Below, piece by piece: positions 53,980 through 63,615 of a DNA stretch of 64,000 nt (the stretch's first letter is position 1; every line of letters begins with the position of its first letter). The stretch comes from Erythrobacter sp. SD-21. GTDB taxonomy: Bacteria; Pseudomonadota; Alphaproteobacteria; Sphingomonadales; Sphingomonadaceae. The notes below the pieces were generated by a model, which made no database searches, was not told the DNA's origin, and saw only the letters and a list, made by a program, of their open reading frames with translations. The stretch lies in NCBI RefSeq assembly GCF_000181515.1, contig NZ_ABCG01000005.1, positions 124,001 through 188,000 on the forward strand, written 5' to 3'. The position numbers were made by a program, and so were the translations under genes.

Positions 53980-54576
53980 ATGCACCGCAAGCCCGTTTTC
54001 GACGCCGTCCGCCGCCTGCTTGGTCGCAAGTTCGACCAGCAGGAAGTCGACGCTCTCGACGCTGCGCTCGACGCGTCGGCGGGAGTTTCCGCCCAGGACC
54101 CTGCTCCATCCGTTCCATCCTGTAGGGTGTCGCCAGAGGGCATCCAGCTTATCAAACGGTTCGAGGGCTGCGCCCGCGAGCGACCCGACGGGTGTTTCGA
54201 AGCCTATCCCGACCCCGGCACCGGAGGCGCACCCTGGACCATCGGCTGGGGCGCAACCGGCACCGATATCAGTCTCGACACCGTGTGGACCAAGGCGCAA
54301 TGCGATGCACGGTTGGAACAGGATATCGCACGGCACGCAAAGGATGTCGCGTCGGCGATCGGAAATTGCCCGACGACGCAGGGCCAGTTCGACGCCCTCG
54401 TGAGCTTCCATTTCAACACCGGCGCGATCCGCCGCGCCTCGCTCACCAAGCTACACCGGGCAGGAGAATACGAGGCGGCCGCCGAGGAGTTCGCCCGTTG
54501 GCGCTACGCAGGGGGCAAAGTGCTTAAGGGACTGGAACGGCGACGCCGGCAAGAGGCCAAACTCTACCGCAGCTGA
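53980..54576 (+). CDS. GH24 lysozyme (endolysin type)
   Basis: 198 aa. The catalytic triad E62 (RFEGC), D78 (AYPDPGTGG) and T87 (PWTIGWGATG) is in place, with a short insertion before AYPD; FDALVSFHFNTGAIRRASL and FARWRYAGGKVLKGLERRRRQEAKL are standard late motifs. The N-terminal 45 residues are a helical extension. There is no signal peptide or membrane helix, and no holin, spanin or other phage genes nearby. It may be a domesticated or relict phage enzyme. Confidence 0.88.
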   Translation: MHRKPVFDAVRRLLGRKFDQQEVDALDAALDASAGVSAQDPAPSVPSCRVSPEGIQLIKRFEGCARERPDGCFEAYPDPGTGGAPWTIGWGATGTDISLDTVWTKAQCDARLEQDIARHAKDVASAIGNCPTTQGQFDALVSFHFNTGAIRRASLTKLHRAGEYEAAAEEFARWRYAGGKVLKGLERRRRQEAKLYRS

Positions 54577-54661
54577 CGGTTTTCCGCCGTTTCCTTGCGT
54601 CCAGATTAACCGGAACCGACTCGCGCTCTACCCCGTTTGCAGGGTCAAAGGAGTATCAGCT

Positions 54662-55690
54662 ATGCGTATCATCGTGGCAGGGGCGGCAGCCATCGCGCTC
54701 GCGGCCAGCGGCGCTTACGCCCAGGGAAACGGCAAGGGCAATGGCGGCGGAAACAAGCACGCCGCGGGTCAGGCCAAGGGCAATGGAAACGGCGGCAAAA
54801 AGGCCGATCGCGGCCCTGACCGTCAGGAAAAGGGGCAGCGCGCCCAAAAGAAGGGCAACGGCAGGGACAACCGCGATCGCGACTGGGAGGGCCGTCCCGC
54901 CCAGGCCCAGAACGACAAGCGCGGGAACGGCCGACGCGACGAGCGGAACGAACGCTCCTATGACGACCGGCGCGCAGACCGCAATGATCGGCGCGACGAT
55001 CGGCGCGAAGTGCGCGTGCGCTATGATGATCGCGACCGCCGCGACGGCCACCGCATCCTGCGCGGCGAGCGCGACACGCGCTGGCTGGTGCAGGATCGCG
55101 ATCGCACCCTGATCGACGGCTGCCCCCCGGGCCTTGCGAAGAAGCGCAACGGGTGCAACCCGCCGGGGCAGGTCAAGGACCGCTACCAGCGCAACCTGTT
55201 CGGCTACGATTACCGCCCCAGCCTGTTCGGCCTGACCAATTACGACCGGCGCGGCGACTATTACTATAACGACGGCTATCTCGTGCGGTACGGCGATCGG
55301 GGTGTGTCGAGCTGGATTCCGCTCCTCGGCGGAGCGCTGGGCATCGGCAACGTATGGCCGCGCGGCTATGAGAGCTATCGCGTGCCGGACTACTATGTCG
55401 ACTATTACAACCTCGGCAGCCCGGACCGCTATCGCTATGCCGACAACGTCATCTACCGCGTCGCCCCCGAAGACGCGGCGATCACCTCGATCGCGGCGCT
55501 GATTACGGGTGACGATTTCCGTATCGGGCAGGCCATGCCGCGTGGCTACGACGTCTACAACGTCCCCCACGCCTATCGCGATCGCTACTATGACACCCCC
55601 GACTATATGTATCGCTATTCGGATGGCTACGTGTACCAGATCGATCCCGAGACCCGCCTCGTCGCGGCTGCCATCGAACTGCTGATCTGA
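54662..55690 (+). CDS. Secreted Arg/Asp/Tyr-rich protein (RcnB-like), with tandem repeat
   Basis: 342 aa. A signal peptide (IIVAGAAAIALAASGAYAQ) is followed by a Gly/Asn/Lys-rich stretch and an Arg/Asp-rich stretch up to about residue 140, then CPPGLAKKRNGCNPPGQVKDRYQ, a motif seen in alphaproteobacterial RcnB-like proteins. The last 100 residues contain two similar units of about 50 residues, each PRGY-x-Y-VP-x-Y followed by a tyrosine-rich part and an Ala/Ile helix (AAITSIAALI; LVAAAIELL). The ribosome site is AAGGAG. Function is unknown; the charge pattern suggests an extracytoplasmic polyion- or metal-binding protein. Confidence 0.75.
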   Translation: MRIIVAGAAAIALAASGAYAQGNGKGNGGGNKHAAGQAKGNGNGGKKADRGPDRQEKGQRAQKKGNGRDNRDRDWEGRPAQAQNDKRGNGRRDERNERSYDDRRADRNDRRDDRREVRVRYDDRDRRDGHRILRGERDTRWLVQDRDRTLIDGCPPGLAKKRNGCNPPGQVKDRYQRNLFGYDYRPSLFGLTNYDRRGDYYYNDGYLVRYGDRGVSSWIPLLGGALGIGNVWPRGYESYRVPDYYVDYYNLGSPDRYRYADNVIYRVAPEDAAITSIAALITGDDFRIGQAMPRGYDVYNVPHAYRDRYYDTPDYMYRYSDGYVYQIDPETRLVAAAIELLI

Positions 55691-55701
55691 TCCGGAGAGA
55701 C

Positions 55702-56286
55702 ATGATGAAGAACTTCACCAAGCCCATCGTGCTGGCCGGTGCAATCGCAGGCATGGCCCTGCTACCCGCCTGTTCGAGCGATGCCGACACGGCCGACGAA
55801 GGTTCGACCGCCACCCAGGATGAAGGCACCCGCACCCTCGCCGCCTCGCTCGGCGACCTCCCCGACATGGCTAGCCTCAACGGCGCGATTTCGGCGGCGC
55901 AACTCGGCTCGATCTTCGATGGCCCGGGCAGCTACACACTGCTCGCCCCCAACGATCCCGCCTTCGACAGGCTGGGCGATTCCGGCAAGGCGCTGCTTGA
56001 GGAAGAGCAGCGTCCTCTCCTCGTCGGCCTGCTGCGCGAACACATATTGCCGGGGCACCTGACGCCCGAGAACATCGGCGAGGCGCTGGACACCCAAGGC
56101 GGCGATGTGACTATGACCACGCTGGGCGGCACCGCCGTCACCTTCTCGCGCGATGGCGAGGCGATCACGGTCTCCAACGGCAACGGCTCGTCGGCCCGGT
56201 TCACCGGTACGGCGACCGCCGCCACCAACGGGGTGATCATTCCGCTCGACACCGTGATGGTGCCGACCGAGACGCCCACGGCCTGA
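55702..56286 (+). CDS. FAS1 (fasciclin)-domain lipoprotein
   Basis: 194 aa. The lipoprotein signal ends in LLPAC. A single FAS1 domain covers residues about 55-190: LNGAISAAQLGSIFDGPGSYTLLAPNDPAFDRL (H1 box), LLREHILPGHLT, then NGVIIPLDTVMVP (H2 box). FAS1 domains are adhesion modules; bacterial lipoprotein forms are thought to work in surface contact. It starts 11 bp after the tyrosine-rich secreted protein, probably in the same operon, and converges on tamB. Confidence 0.88.
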   Translation: MMKNFTKPIVLAGAIAGMALLPACSSDADTADEGSTATQDEGTRTLAASLGDLPDMASLNGAISAAQLGSIFDGPGSYTLLAPNDPAFDRLGDSGKALLEEEQRPLLVGLLREHILPGHLTPENIGEALDTQGGDVTMTTLGGTAVTFSRDGEAITVSNGNGSSARFTGTATAATNGVIIPLDTVMVPTETPTA

Positions 56287-56295
56287 AATGCCAGA

Positions 56296-59200
56296 TCAAT
56301 AGTCGCGGCTGATTTCCGCGACGGCACTTTCGCGACCGATGGTCGAGACGCTTGCGAGTAGGGATAGCCAGCTCGTGACGCGGAACTCGACCTCGGTCGC
56401 GCTGTATCCGCGCCCGTCGGTGACCAGTTCGACGTAGAACCTGCGCCCGATGTTCTTGCCCAGCGCTACGCCGGTCTGGCGATTGAGCGCGGGGTCGGCG
56501 GACACGATGCGCAGCCGGTCGAGCCCGATGGCCGAGCGAAGCTGGTTGATCGGATCGAGCCCGCCACCGCCACGCAGGCTGGCGACGGCCGCTCCCAATT
56601 GCAGCGCGTCGGTCGCGGAAAGCTCGGTGATGGAACCGCCAAACAGCAGGCGGGCGAGGATTTCCTCTTCGGGCAAGGCGGGATCGGAAGAGAAGGCGAT
56701 CTCGGTCTGCGAAACCGTGCCGGTTACGGTGACGATGACGGAGACGCCGTCCGCCTCGCTCTCGGCCCTGATATCGAGGGTGGGATCGATCGGCTGGTTC
56801 TCGTCGAAGTCGATCTCGCCACGGGTCAGCTCGAAGCGCGTCCCGGCAAAGGTGTAGTCCCCGCGCACCACGCGGGCGCTGCCGCCGATGCGCGGTTCGT
56901 CGGTGGTGCCGCGCAGGATGATGTCGGCGCCCCATTCGCTGTCGAGACCCATTCCGTCGACATCGATCCGGCTGTTGCCGCGCGCATCGATGAGATAGCG
57001 CCACGGGCGGCTTCCGGTCACACTCGGCGCGCGGTCGGCAGGGGCGTTGATCTCGGTCGTCGCGATGCGCGGCAGGCGCATGTCTTCGGCAGCCGTGCCC
57101 AGTTTCCAGCTGGCGCGGTTAATCCGCACGCGGCCGGCGATGGTGCCGCCAAGACCGTTGGAGACAATCCGCAAGGGTCCGCTGATCGTGGCATCAAGGC
57201 CGTTTGCCCGCAGCAGTCGCGCATTCTTGGCTGATGCGCGCAGGTCCAGAGTCGGGCCGCGGATCTCGGTAAAGCGACCGACCACGCGTTCGCCCAGCCC
57301 TTCGAGATCGACGATACCGCTTCCGGTCACCGTACCCCCGTTCGCCGTGCTTCCCGCAAAGCGCGTGAGATTGAGGCGCGAGCCGGCGAAGGTGCCGCGC
57401 ACCGTCACGTCTTGGATATCGGTCCCCGACAGGGAACTGCGCACGCGCAGGTCGTCGCTCGTCACCCGGCCACGCACGACCGGATTGGCGAGTGTGCCCG
57501 TGGCGTTGGCAGCGATCGCGACCGGCCCGGTGAGGTCGAAGGCGTCGACCGCTGCGAGACGCCACAGACTTTCCGCGGCTCCTTCGTAGCGCAATTGTCC
57601 ATCGAGCCGCCCCGCCCGCAAACGCTGCGTGAGATCGCCGCCCGACGGCAAGTTCGTGATCAGCGCCTGCATCCGGCCGCGGCGAATATCTTCGTTCGCC
57701 ACCACCGCCCTCGCTTCGAGCTGGTTCCTCTCGAGCCTTGCGACGAGAGCGAGGTCGACCGGCTTGCTCGTCAGAACCAGACCCGATCGCGTGAGATCGT
57801 CCACTTTCACACGGGCGATCCCGGTGGGAAGTCCGCCCTTCGGCTGCCGAAAATCGATGGTGCCCGACATGGTCCCGCCGAGCCCGATGTCGGACACGGC
57901 CACATCGACCAGCGAGAGCGGCATGCCTGCCAGCTTGAGTTCGAGGGCGGTTTCGTTAGGCGCGAAGACACCCGAAGCGATCGCTCCGCCACCGCCATAG
58001 TTCAGCTGGGTTGGCGCCAGGCGCCATCCGCCGCCTTCCAGCGCGGTCAGCACGGCGCGGCGCGGCATGGTGATCGTGCGGCCGGCGAATTGCCCGTCGG
58101 CGGCCACTGCGATCCGGTCCGGCCGGAAGCGGGCGTTAACGTCGAGCGCGAAGCGGTTGCCGCGCTGTCCTGTGAGCGCCGCGTCGAGACTGCCCACGCC
58201 GTCGACTACCTCGCCCCTGGCTGCCATCCGCCCGATGAAGAGCGTGCCGTATTGGAGGCCCTGTGCGTTGGCCGTGCCGCGGAAGCTGTAGGAACCGTCT
58301 CCTAGCAGGCCCGAGGCGTCGATATCGGCCCGCGCAATCGTCAGCGGCGTATCGCCGCCGAACCGCGCGTTGCGCGCGGTCAAGTCGAGATCGACCCCCT
58401 GCCTGCCGTCTCTCGGAGCAAGACCCACCGTTCCGTCAAGTCCGCCGCCGCCAAGCGCCAGCGTGCCCTGCACGCCGCCTTCGACCAGCAGGATATCGCC
58501 CGAGACATCGGTCTCGGAAACGGTCAGTTGCCGGATCGCGATCCGTGTCGGTCCGCTCTCGGGCGCAACGAGGCCGAGCGCGCCCGTAAAGGGACCGAGC
58601 AGCGAATTGCCCTCGGTGTCGATCGCGAAACCTTCCTCGGTCGGAGCGATTGCGAGGCGGACATCCTCCAGCCCCGTTACGGGCCGTGCGAAGACGAGTT
58701 CCGCCGTGGGTGCACCGTCCTCGATCCGTCCTTCGACCGTGAACGGACCGTACTGGGTGTGCTCGCCCGTGCCCGCGAGCGTGGTCGTGCCGCCGTCGAT
58801 CGCGCCGTCCATCGCCAGGGTGAGCTTTTCCGAGTTCACCCGCAGCCGGTCGAAAGCGATCGCCGCGCCATTGCTGGTTGCGATCCCGCCGCGCACGCGG
58901 ATTGCGGGCCCCGCGAGATTGGCCAGCGTATCGTTGCTGACCGGAGATATGCGCGCATCGAGCGTCGCTCCGAGCCGCCATCCCGACGGCAGGAGATCGA
59001 AATCGATCAACGCCGTCCCGCCCGCCGTCCCGACATTGTCGAGCGCAAGGCGATCGGCCCGCACCGGTCCGCGGAGCTGGTAGCGGCCTGTCTCAAGGTC
59101 GCCGCGCAGGACGAGATTGGCTGCGAGGCCGCGAAAGGCAATGGTGAGGTCCTCGCCAACCAGCGTGCTGCCGGAAAGAACCAGCCGGCCGCGGCCGGTG

Positions 59201-60495
59201 CCGTTGACCAGCCGCGGGTCGACCAGTGCGTTGCCCGTCTCCACGCGGGCGACGCGAAGCGACAGCGGGACGGTCCAGCGCGCGCCGTCGTAACGCGCAG
59301 TGCCTTGCTGGCTAAGCCCGGTAAGGCTGGTCGTGCCCGATACCAACCGCCCGATGGTGAGATCGTGGACGATGGCGAGATCGTCGAACGCGCCGTTGAC
59401 GCTGGCCTCGGCGCGGGTGTTCTCCAGCCGCAGGTCCTCACCGAAGAGCGCCGGATCGCGCAACACCGCGGCAAGCTCGTAAGCCTCGACCCGGTTTTCC
59501 GCGAGATCGACCAGGCCTTCGCCATCGAGACGAATGCCGCGCCCGACCAGCGTGGTCCTTCCGTCGAAGGCGCGGTTGTCGATCCGTAGGCGCGAACGGA
59601 TCGCCACGTCGTCGCCCAAGGCGTTGGCGACCGTGCCGCTCGTGAAATCGCTGGGGTCGATCTTGCCGAGAACGCCGAAGACGCCCTTGTCGTTTGTGAT
59701 GCGAAGCGCGGCCATGCGCTCGCCTTCCGAACGCGCCAGCAGGCCGCCCGTCCAGCGCGACCAGCTGCCATCGCCCTGCAACCTTGCCTCGTAACCGCGC
59801 GGGAGACCGAGCATCTGCGCCAGCGGCCCCTCCTCTTCCGCCGTTATGCGCGCCGCCAGATCGAAGGAATCGCCATCGGGTTCGGCATCGACCAGCACCG
59901 CCACCCGGTCACGCTGACCCAGCCGCGCGTCGCCATCGACGAAGAGGCGGCGATCCTCGACCAGCACTTCCGCCTCGAGATCGACGCGCTGGGCCGCATC
60001 GCCCGCTATGCCCGGTGCGAGGGTAAGATTGTCGATCTCCAACCGGTCCACCGAGATGTCGAAGCCGGGCAGGATCGGGCCGTCGTCCTCGCTCGGCAAG
60101 AATTCCGGCAAGCGTTGCAGGGTCGCCCGGCGCGCAGTGAAGCGGTCGATTTCGAGCCGTTCCTCCAGCCATGCGCCCGGGTTCCAGTCCACCTCGGCGC
60201 GCGGGATGGTGAGGAAGACGCCTTGCGGATCGAGCAGCTTCACATCGTGCAGCACTGCCTCGCCGTAGAGATTGCCCTCGATCCGGCCGATCTGCACGAC
60301 CAGCCCGTTGGGGAAGGTCTGCTTAGCGATCTGGCTGGCGAGGAAACGTTCACCCAGGGGTGTGTTGAGCAGCGCCAACGCGGCAATGACCAGCAGAATC
60401 GGTCCGCCGATGAGGGTCGCCGCCCATTTCGAGAAGCTGCGCGCACGGCTGCGGCGGCGCGGCGGCGGGCTTTCGTGCGTATGCTCTTCGGCCAT
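56296..60495 (-). CDS. tamB: Translocation and assembly module protein TamB
   Basis: 1399 aa. One membrane helix near the N-terminus (residues about 28-45) is followed by a very long beta-rich region of repeated Asp/Gly/Leu/Val strands, the AsmA-like groove. The C-terminal DUF490 domain is clear (RGDYTFAGTRFELTRGEIDF, then FSSDPALPEEEILARLLFGG and YVELVTDGRGYSATEVEFR). TamB spans the periplasm and works with TamA in outer-membrane protein assembly and/or phospholipid transport. The start overlaps the tamA stop by one base. Confidence 0.95.
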   Translation of the reverse strand: MAEEHTHESPPPRRRSRARSFSKWAATLIGGPILLVIAALALLNTPLGERFLASQIAKQTFPNGLVVQIGRIEGNLYGEAVLHDVKLLDPQGVFLTIPRAEVDWNPGAWLEERLEIDRFTARRATLQRLPEFLPSEDDGPILPGFDISVDRLEIDNLTLAPGIAGDAAQRVDLEAEVLVEDRRLFVDGDARLGQRDRVAVLVDAEPDGDSFDLAARITAEEEGPLAQMLGLPRGYEARLQGDGSWSRWTGGLLARSEGERMAALRITNDKGVFGVLGKIDPSDFTSGTVANALGDDVAIRSRLRIDNRAFDGRTTLVGRGIRLDGEGLVDLAENRVEAYELAAVLRDPALFGEDLRLENTRAEASVNGAFDDLAIVHDLTIGRLVSGTTSLTGLSQQGTARYDGARWTVPLSLRVARVETGNALVDPRLVNGTGRGRLVLSGSTLVGEDLTIAFRGLAANLVLRGDLETGRYQLRGPVRADRLALDNVGTAGGTALIDFDLLPSGWRLGATLDARISPVSNDTLANLAGPAIRVRGGIATSNGAAIAFDRLRVNSEKLTLAMDGAIDGGTTTLAGTGEHTQYGPFTVEGRIEDGAPTAELVFARPVTGLEDVRLAIAPTEEGFAIDTEGNSLLGPFTGALGLVAPESGPTRIAIRQLTVSETDVSGDILLVEGGVQGTLALGGGGLDGTVGLAPRDGRQGVDLDLTARNARFGGDTPLTIARADIDASGLLGDGSYSFRGTANAQGLQYGTLFIGRMAARGEVVDGVGSLDAALTGQRGNRFALDVNARFRPDRIAVAADGQFAGRTITMPRRAVLTALEGGGWRLAPTQLNYGGGGAIASGVFAPNETALELKLAGMPLSLVDVAVSDIGLGGTMSGTIDFRQPKGGLPTGIARVKVDDLTRSGLVLTSKPVDLALVARLERNQLEARAVVANEDIRRGRMQALITNLPSGGDLTQRLRAGRLDGQLRYEGAAESLWRLAAVDAFDLTGPVAIAANATGTLANPVVRGRVTSDDLRVRSSLSGTDIQDVTVRGTFAGSRLNLTRFAGSTANGGTVTGSGIVDLEGLGERVVGRFTEIRGPTLDLRASAKNARLLRANGLDATISGPLRIVSNGLGGTIAGRVRINRASWKLGTAAEDMRLPRIATTEINAPADRAPSVTGSRPWRYLIDARGNSRIDVDGMGLDSEWGADIILRGTTDEPRIGGSARVVRGDYTFAGTRFELTRGEIDFDENQPIDPTLDIRAESEADGVSVIVTVTGTVSQTEIAFSSDPALPEEEILARLLFGGSITELSATDALQLGAAVASLRGGGGLDPINQLRSAIGLDRLRIVSADPALNRQTGVALGKNIGRRFYVELVTDGRGYSATEVEFRVTSWLSLLASVSTIGRESAVAEISRDY

Positions 60496-62621
60496 CAGAA
60501 GGCCTGTCCAAGCGACACGTAAACGGCAATCGGCGCGTCATCGGGATCGGGATTGAGCGGGGTCGCGACATCCACGCGCAGCGGCCCGAAACCGGTCGCG
60601 TAGCGCAAGCCCACCCCCGCGCCGTATTTCACGAACCGGAAATCGGGCACGGAATCGATCGACACAGCGCCAGCATCGAAAAAGGGCACGATCGAGACCG
60701 CGCCATCGAAAAAGCCGGTGCCGATACGCGCCTCGATCGAAGCTTCGACGAGGCTGGCGCCGCCGGTCGGTTCGCCGAAATCGTTGGTCGGGCCGATTTT
60801 CTCGTAGCCATAGCCGCGTACCGACGCGCCGCCACCGGCATAGAGCCTGCGCGATGGCGGTACGCCGAAGAGTTCGCCGCCTTGGATCGTCGCCCCGCGC
60901 AGGCGCCCGGCCAGCACGATCCGCTCGCTCACCGGCTGGTAGTAGCTGGCATCGGCCTGAAGGCGGAAATAGATGAACTCCCGGTCCGCCGTGTAGGAGA
61001 TTTCCGGGGCGACGAAGCCGCCGATGCGGAAACCCTGCGTCGGATCGAGCAGGGAATCGGTCGTATCCAGCGTGGCGCGGCCAAAAACCGAACCGACGAA
61101 ATAGGTCCGCCGTGGACGCGGGACGCCACCGATCACGCGGTTGCGCTCGTCGGTCGCCAGCACCTCGACCCCGCCCGCCCAGCTGAAGGGCTTTTGGAAC
61201 AAGAGCGTCGACAGCTTCTCGAAGGTGCCCGTCAGCGCGACGGTGTTGGCGTCATAGGCATCGGTGTCGAGCGTGCGCGCATAGGCGTCGAGCGTCAGCA
61301 CCTTGTCGCGACCGGTGAAGTTGTTCTTGCGGAAGGTGATGCCCGCCATCTGCTCACGTGTGCCGGCGACGCCGCGCAGGCGCAACAGGCCCTCGGGCGG
61401 AAACAGATTGCGATGCTCCCAGCTCGCCTGCAAGCGGAAGCCCTCTTCTGAGCCATAGCCGATCGCACCGGCAATCGTGCGCAGCTTGGCGCGGCTGAGT
61501 TCGACATCCATGGCAACCACACCCGGCTCGTCGCCCTGCGGCGGCGTCACTTCGCGCGGAGTGACCGAGACCGAAGAGACCAGCCCCGTCGCGGTGACGG
61601 CGCGCCGCAAATCCATCGACAGGCTGCGCTGGTAGGTATCGCCCGGATCGAAGCGGGCGATCCTTCCAAGATGGCGGCCCGACAGGAATTCGGGATCGTT
61701 GCTGACGACTTCGCCGAACACATACTTGCCGTTGGGATCGACCTTGAGTGTCAGGTCGCCTTCGACCCGCTCGTGATCGATCAGCAGCTGCGGTTCGTCG
61801 ATGGCGGCAAAGGCATAGCCGTTCTCGCCCAGCGCCCGGTCGAGGTTGAACTGCTCCTGCAGGATCATGTCGCTTTGCAGGTAGTCCCCCGGAAAAATGC
61901 CGAAGGTCTCGCGCAGCACCTTGTAATCGGGCGCGGTATCGAGATTGCCGAGATTGACGGTTCCGACCTTGTACCGATCGCCGGGGATGACATCGAAGCG
62001 GACCGTGGGCGTTTCATCGGCGGTGGTATCACCGGCCCGGATACTGCCGGTCGAACGGATCACCTGTCCATCGTAGTAGCCATAGACCCGCAGGAGGTTG
62101 CCAAGCAGTTCTTCGTCCTCGCGTGCCCGCGCGGCGAGCTGAGCGACGTTGGCGTCCTCGTCCTCGAGCTGCTCGAGGGTGGAGAGCGCCTCGAATCGCT
62201 CGACGAAATCGCCGCGCTCGGAAAAGGGTGGCTCGGTCTGCGGGAAGCCGAGCACCAAATTGTCGGCCAGGCGCTCGATATCCGCCTCGTCGAAAGCGAC
62301 TTGCGACTGGCCCAGATCGAGGTCTGCGAATTCTATGTCTTCGTCCGGTTCGAGCGGTTCGAACCCGTCGATGGCGATATCATTGGGCCAGGGCAGGTCG
62401 AGACCCGGCGGTTCGGCGATCGGCGTCTCGGGATCGGGCGCCGCAGCATCCGGGATCTCTACCGCTTCCGCGGAGCCCTGTTCGGCCCAATCGTCAGGAT
62501 TGTCGACGGCGCTATCGGGTATGAGGTCTTCCAGCTGCGCAGGGGCGTCCGGATCCTGGGCGGCAAGGGGTGCCGCCGCCAACGCGAGCGTGGCGGCGCA
62601 AAGGACCGGAGCCAGCCGGAT
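60495..62621 (-). CDS. tamA: Translocation and assembly module protein TamA (non-standard start)
   Basis: 708 aa if started at ATC 62621. A signal peptide (RLAPVLCAATLALAAAPLAAQ) follows immediately, then an acidic Pro-rich stretch, POTRA domains (GDRYKVGTVNLGNL, LSMDLRRAVTATGL) and an outer-membrane beta-barrel (VASIEARIGTGFFDGAVSIVPFFDAGAVS, ending RVDVATPLNPDPDDAPIAVYVSLGQAF). No ATG, GTG or TTG in frame lies at the signal peptide: the candidates are ATC (62621) or CTG (62615). The ATC is four bases after the bpt stop, behind TAGGCAG. Confidence 0.85.
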   Translation of the reverse strand: MRLAPVLCAATLALAAAPLAAQDPDAPAQLEDLIPDSAVDNPDDWAEQGSAEAVEIPDAAAPDPETPIAEPPGLDLPWPNDIAIDGFEPLEPDEDIEFADLDLGQSQVAFDEADIERLADNLVLGFPQTEPPFSERGDFVERFEALSTLEQLEDEDANVAQLAARAREDEELLGNLLRVYGYYDGQVIRSTGSIRAGDTTADETPTVRFDVIPGDRYKVGTVNLGNLDTAPDYKVLRETFGIFPGDYLQSDMILQEQFNLDRALGENGYAFAAIDEPQLLIDHERVEGDLTLKVDPNGKYVFGEVVSNDPEFLSGRHLGRIARFDPGDTYQRSLSMDLRRAVTATGLVSSVSVTPREVTPPQGDEPGVVAMDVELSRAKLRTIAGAIGYGSEEGFRLQASWEHRNLFPPEGLLRLRGVAGTREQMAGITFRKNNFTGRDKVLTLDAYARTLDTDAYDANTVALTGTFEKLSTLLFQKPFSWAGGVEVLATDERNRVIGGVPRPRRTYFVGSVFGRATLDTTDSLLDPTQGFRIGGFVAPEISYTADREFIYFRLQADASYYQPVSERIVLAGRLRGATIQGGELFGVPPSRRLYAGGGASVRGYGYEKIGPTNDFGEPTGGASLVEASIEARIGTGFFDGAVSIVPFFDAGAVSIDSVPDFRFVKYGAGVGLRYATGFGPLRVDVATPLNPDPDDAPIAVYVSLGQAF

Positions 62622-62625
62622 CTGC

Positions 62626-63468
62626 CTAGTCGGCGAGCTTGTATTCGCGCTGGCTGCCGTCTTTCGAAGGCCTGGGTTCGCCGTCCCGGTCGCTCCGCGG
62701 TGCCGTGGCGGCCGCGATGAGGCGCTTTTGCTCGGGTTCGGGCATGCGTTCCCAGCCGCCGCGAGTGAGCCGTTCGAGCGGACGATAGCGGACCTTGTAT
62801 TGCATACGGTCCGATCCTTCGACCCAGTAGCCGAGGTAGACATAGGGCAATCCGCTGTCGGCGGCGCGCCTGATGTGGTCGAGAATGATGTAGTTCCCAA
62901 GCCCGGCCCGATCCTCAATCTCAGGGTCGTAAAAGCTGTAGATCATCGACAGCCCGTCGCCCTGTACGTCCGTGAGGCAAGCGCCGACCAGTCTGCCTGG
63001 TTCGTTGCCCACTCCCGGTTCCCGATATTCAATGACATAGCTGGATACCGGCGTGTGTTCCACCATATCCGCAAAATCGCTTTCGTCCATCTCCGCCATG
63101 CCCCCACCGGGGTGACGTGCCGCAAGATAACGACGAAGCAGATCGTATTGCTCTTCGGTCGCCCAGGGACGGCACTCCGAAGCGATCAGATCGTCGTTCG
63201 CCTTGAGCGTGCGCTTCTGGCTGGACGAGGGTTTGAATTCCTTCGCCACGACGCGGACCGAGACGCAGGCCTGGCAGTCGAGGCAGGAGGGGCGGTAGGC
63301 GACGGTCTGGCTGCGGCGGAAACCGATGCGGCCCAGCGCCTCGTTAAGCTCGTCCGCGCTGTCGCCGCGCAGTTCGGTGAAGACCTTCCGTTCGCTGCGC
63401 CCGGGCAGGTACGGACACGGCGCGGGGCTGGTCACGAAAAACCTGGGAAAGCGGATGGGTGCCGTCAC
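62626..63468 (-). CDS. bpt: Aspartate/glutamate leucyltransferase (Bpt)
   Basis: 280 aa. The family signatures are the N-terminal [23 protein letters not shown], CxxC-type pairs in [15 protein letters not shown], and the GNAT-like part with [29 protein letters not shown] and [24 protein letters not shown]. It adds leucine to proteins with N-terminal Asp or Glu for degradation by ClpSAP. It is short and compact, as in other alphaproteobacteria. tamA follows on the same strand after four bases. Confidence 0.94.
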   Translation of the reverse strand: MTAPIRFPRFFVTSPAPCPYLPGRSERKVFTELRGDSADELNEALGRIGFRRSQTVAYRPSCLDCQACVSVRVVAKEFKPSSSQKRTLKANDDLIASECRPWATEEQYDLLRRYLAARHPGGGMAEMDESDFADMVEHTPVSSYVIEYREPGVGNEPGRLVGACLTDVQGDGLSMIYSFYDPEIEDRAGLGNYIILDHIRRAADSGLPYVYLGYWVEGSDRMQYKVRYRPLERLTRGGWERMPEPEQKRLIAAATAPRSDRDGEPRPSKDGSQREYKLAD

Positions 63469-63557
63469 GGCCTGCGGGTCCTCTCGTTGCGACGTTCAAT
63501 TCGTTAACAACTCCTTTATGCATGACCCGTGCCCGCGTTTAAAGACTATTAACCACG

Positions 63558-63590
63558 AAAAAGCGGACGACCTCGCGAGTCGCCCGCTTT
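63558..63590 (-). terminator. Rho-independent terminator of ilvA
   Basis: A stem of AAAGCGG with CCGCTTT plus inner GAC/GTC pairing, followed on the minus strand by a T-run (CTTTTTCG). It begins 26 bases after the stop of the threonine dehydratase gene at 63616. Confidence 0.8.
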
Positions 63591-63615
63591 CGAGGGATTT
63601 TTCGGTTAACGCTTG

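Noticed and set aside
54656-55570. 304-aa minus-strand frame with membrane-like Ala/Val/Ile stretches opposite the tyrosine-rich secreted protein
   Set aside because: The hydrophobic look comes from reading Arg/Asp codons in reverse; the plus strand has a signal peptide and a strong ribosome site.
53980-56286. Possible prophage remnant around the lysozyme gene
   Set aside because: No other phage gene, integrase, attachment site or tRNA is seen; neighbours are a PilZ protein and secreted proteins.
63470-63556. CtrA-like TTAA-N6-TTAA pair in the bpt promoter region
   Set aside because: Spacing is one base short of the TTAA-N7-TTAA consensus and the region is simply AT-rich; too weak to annotate.
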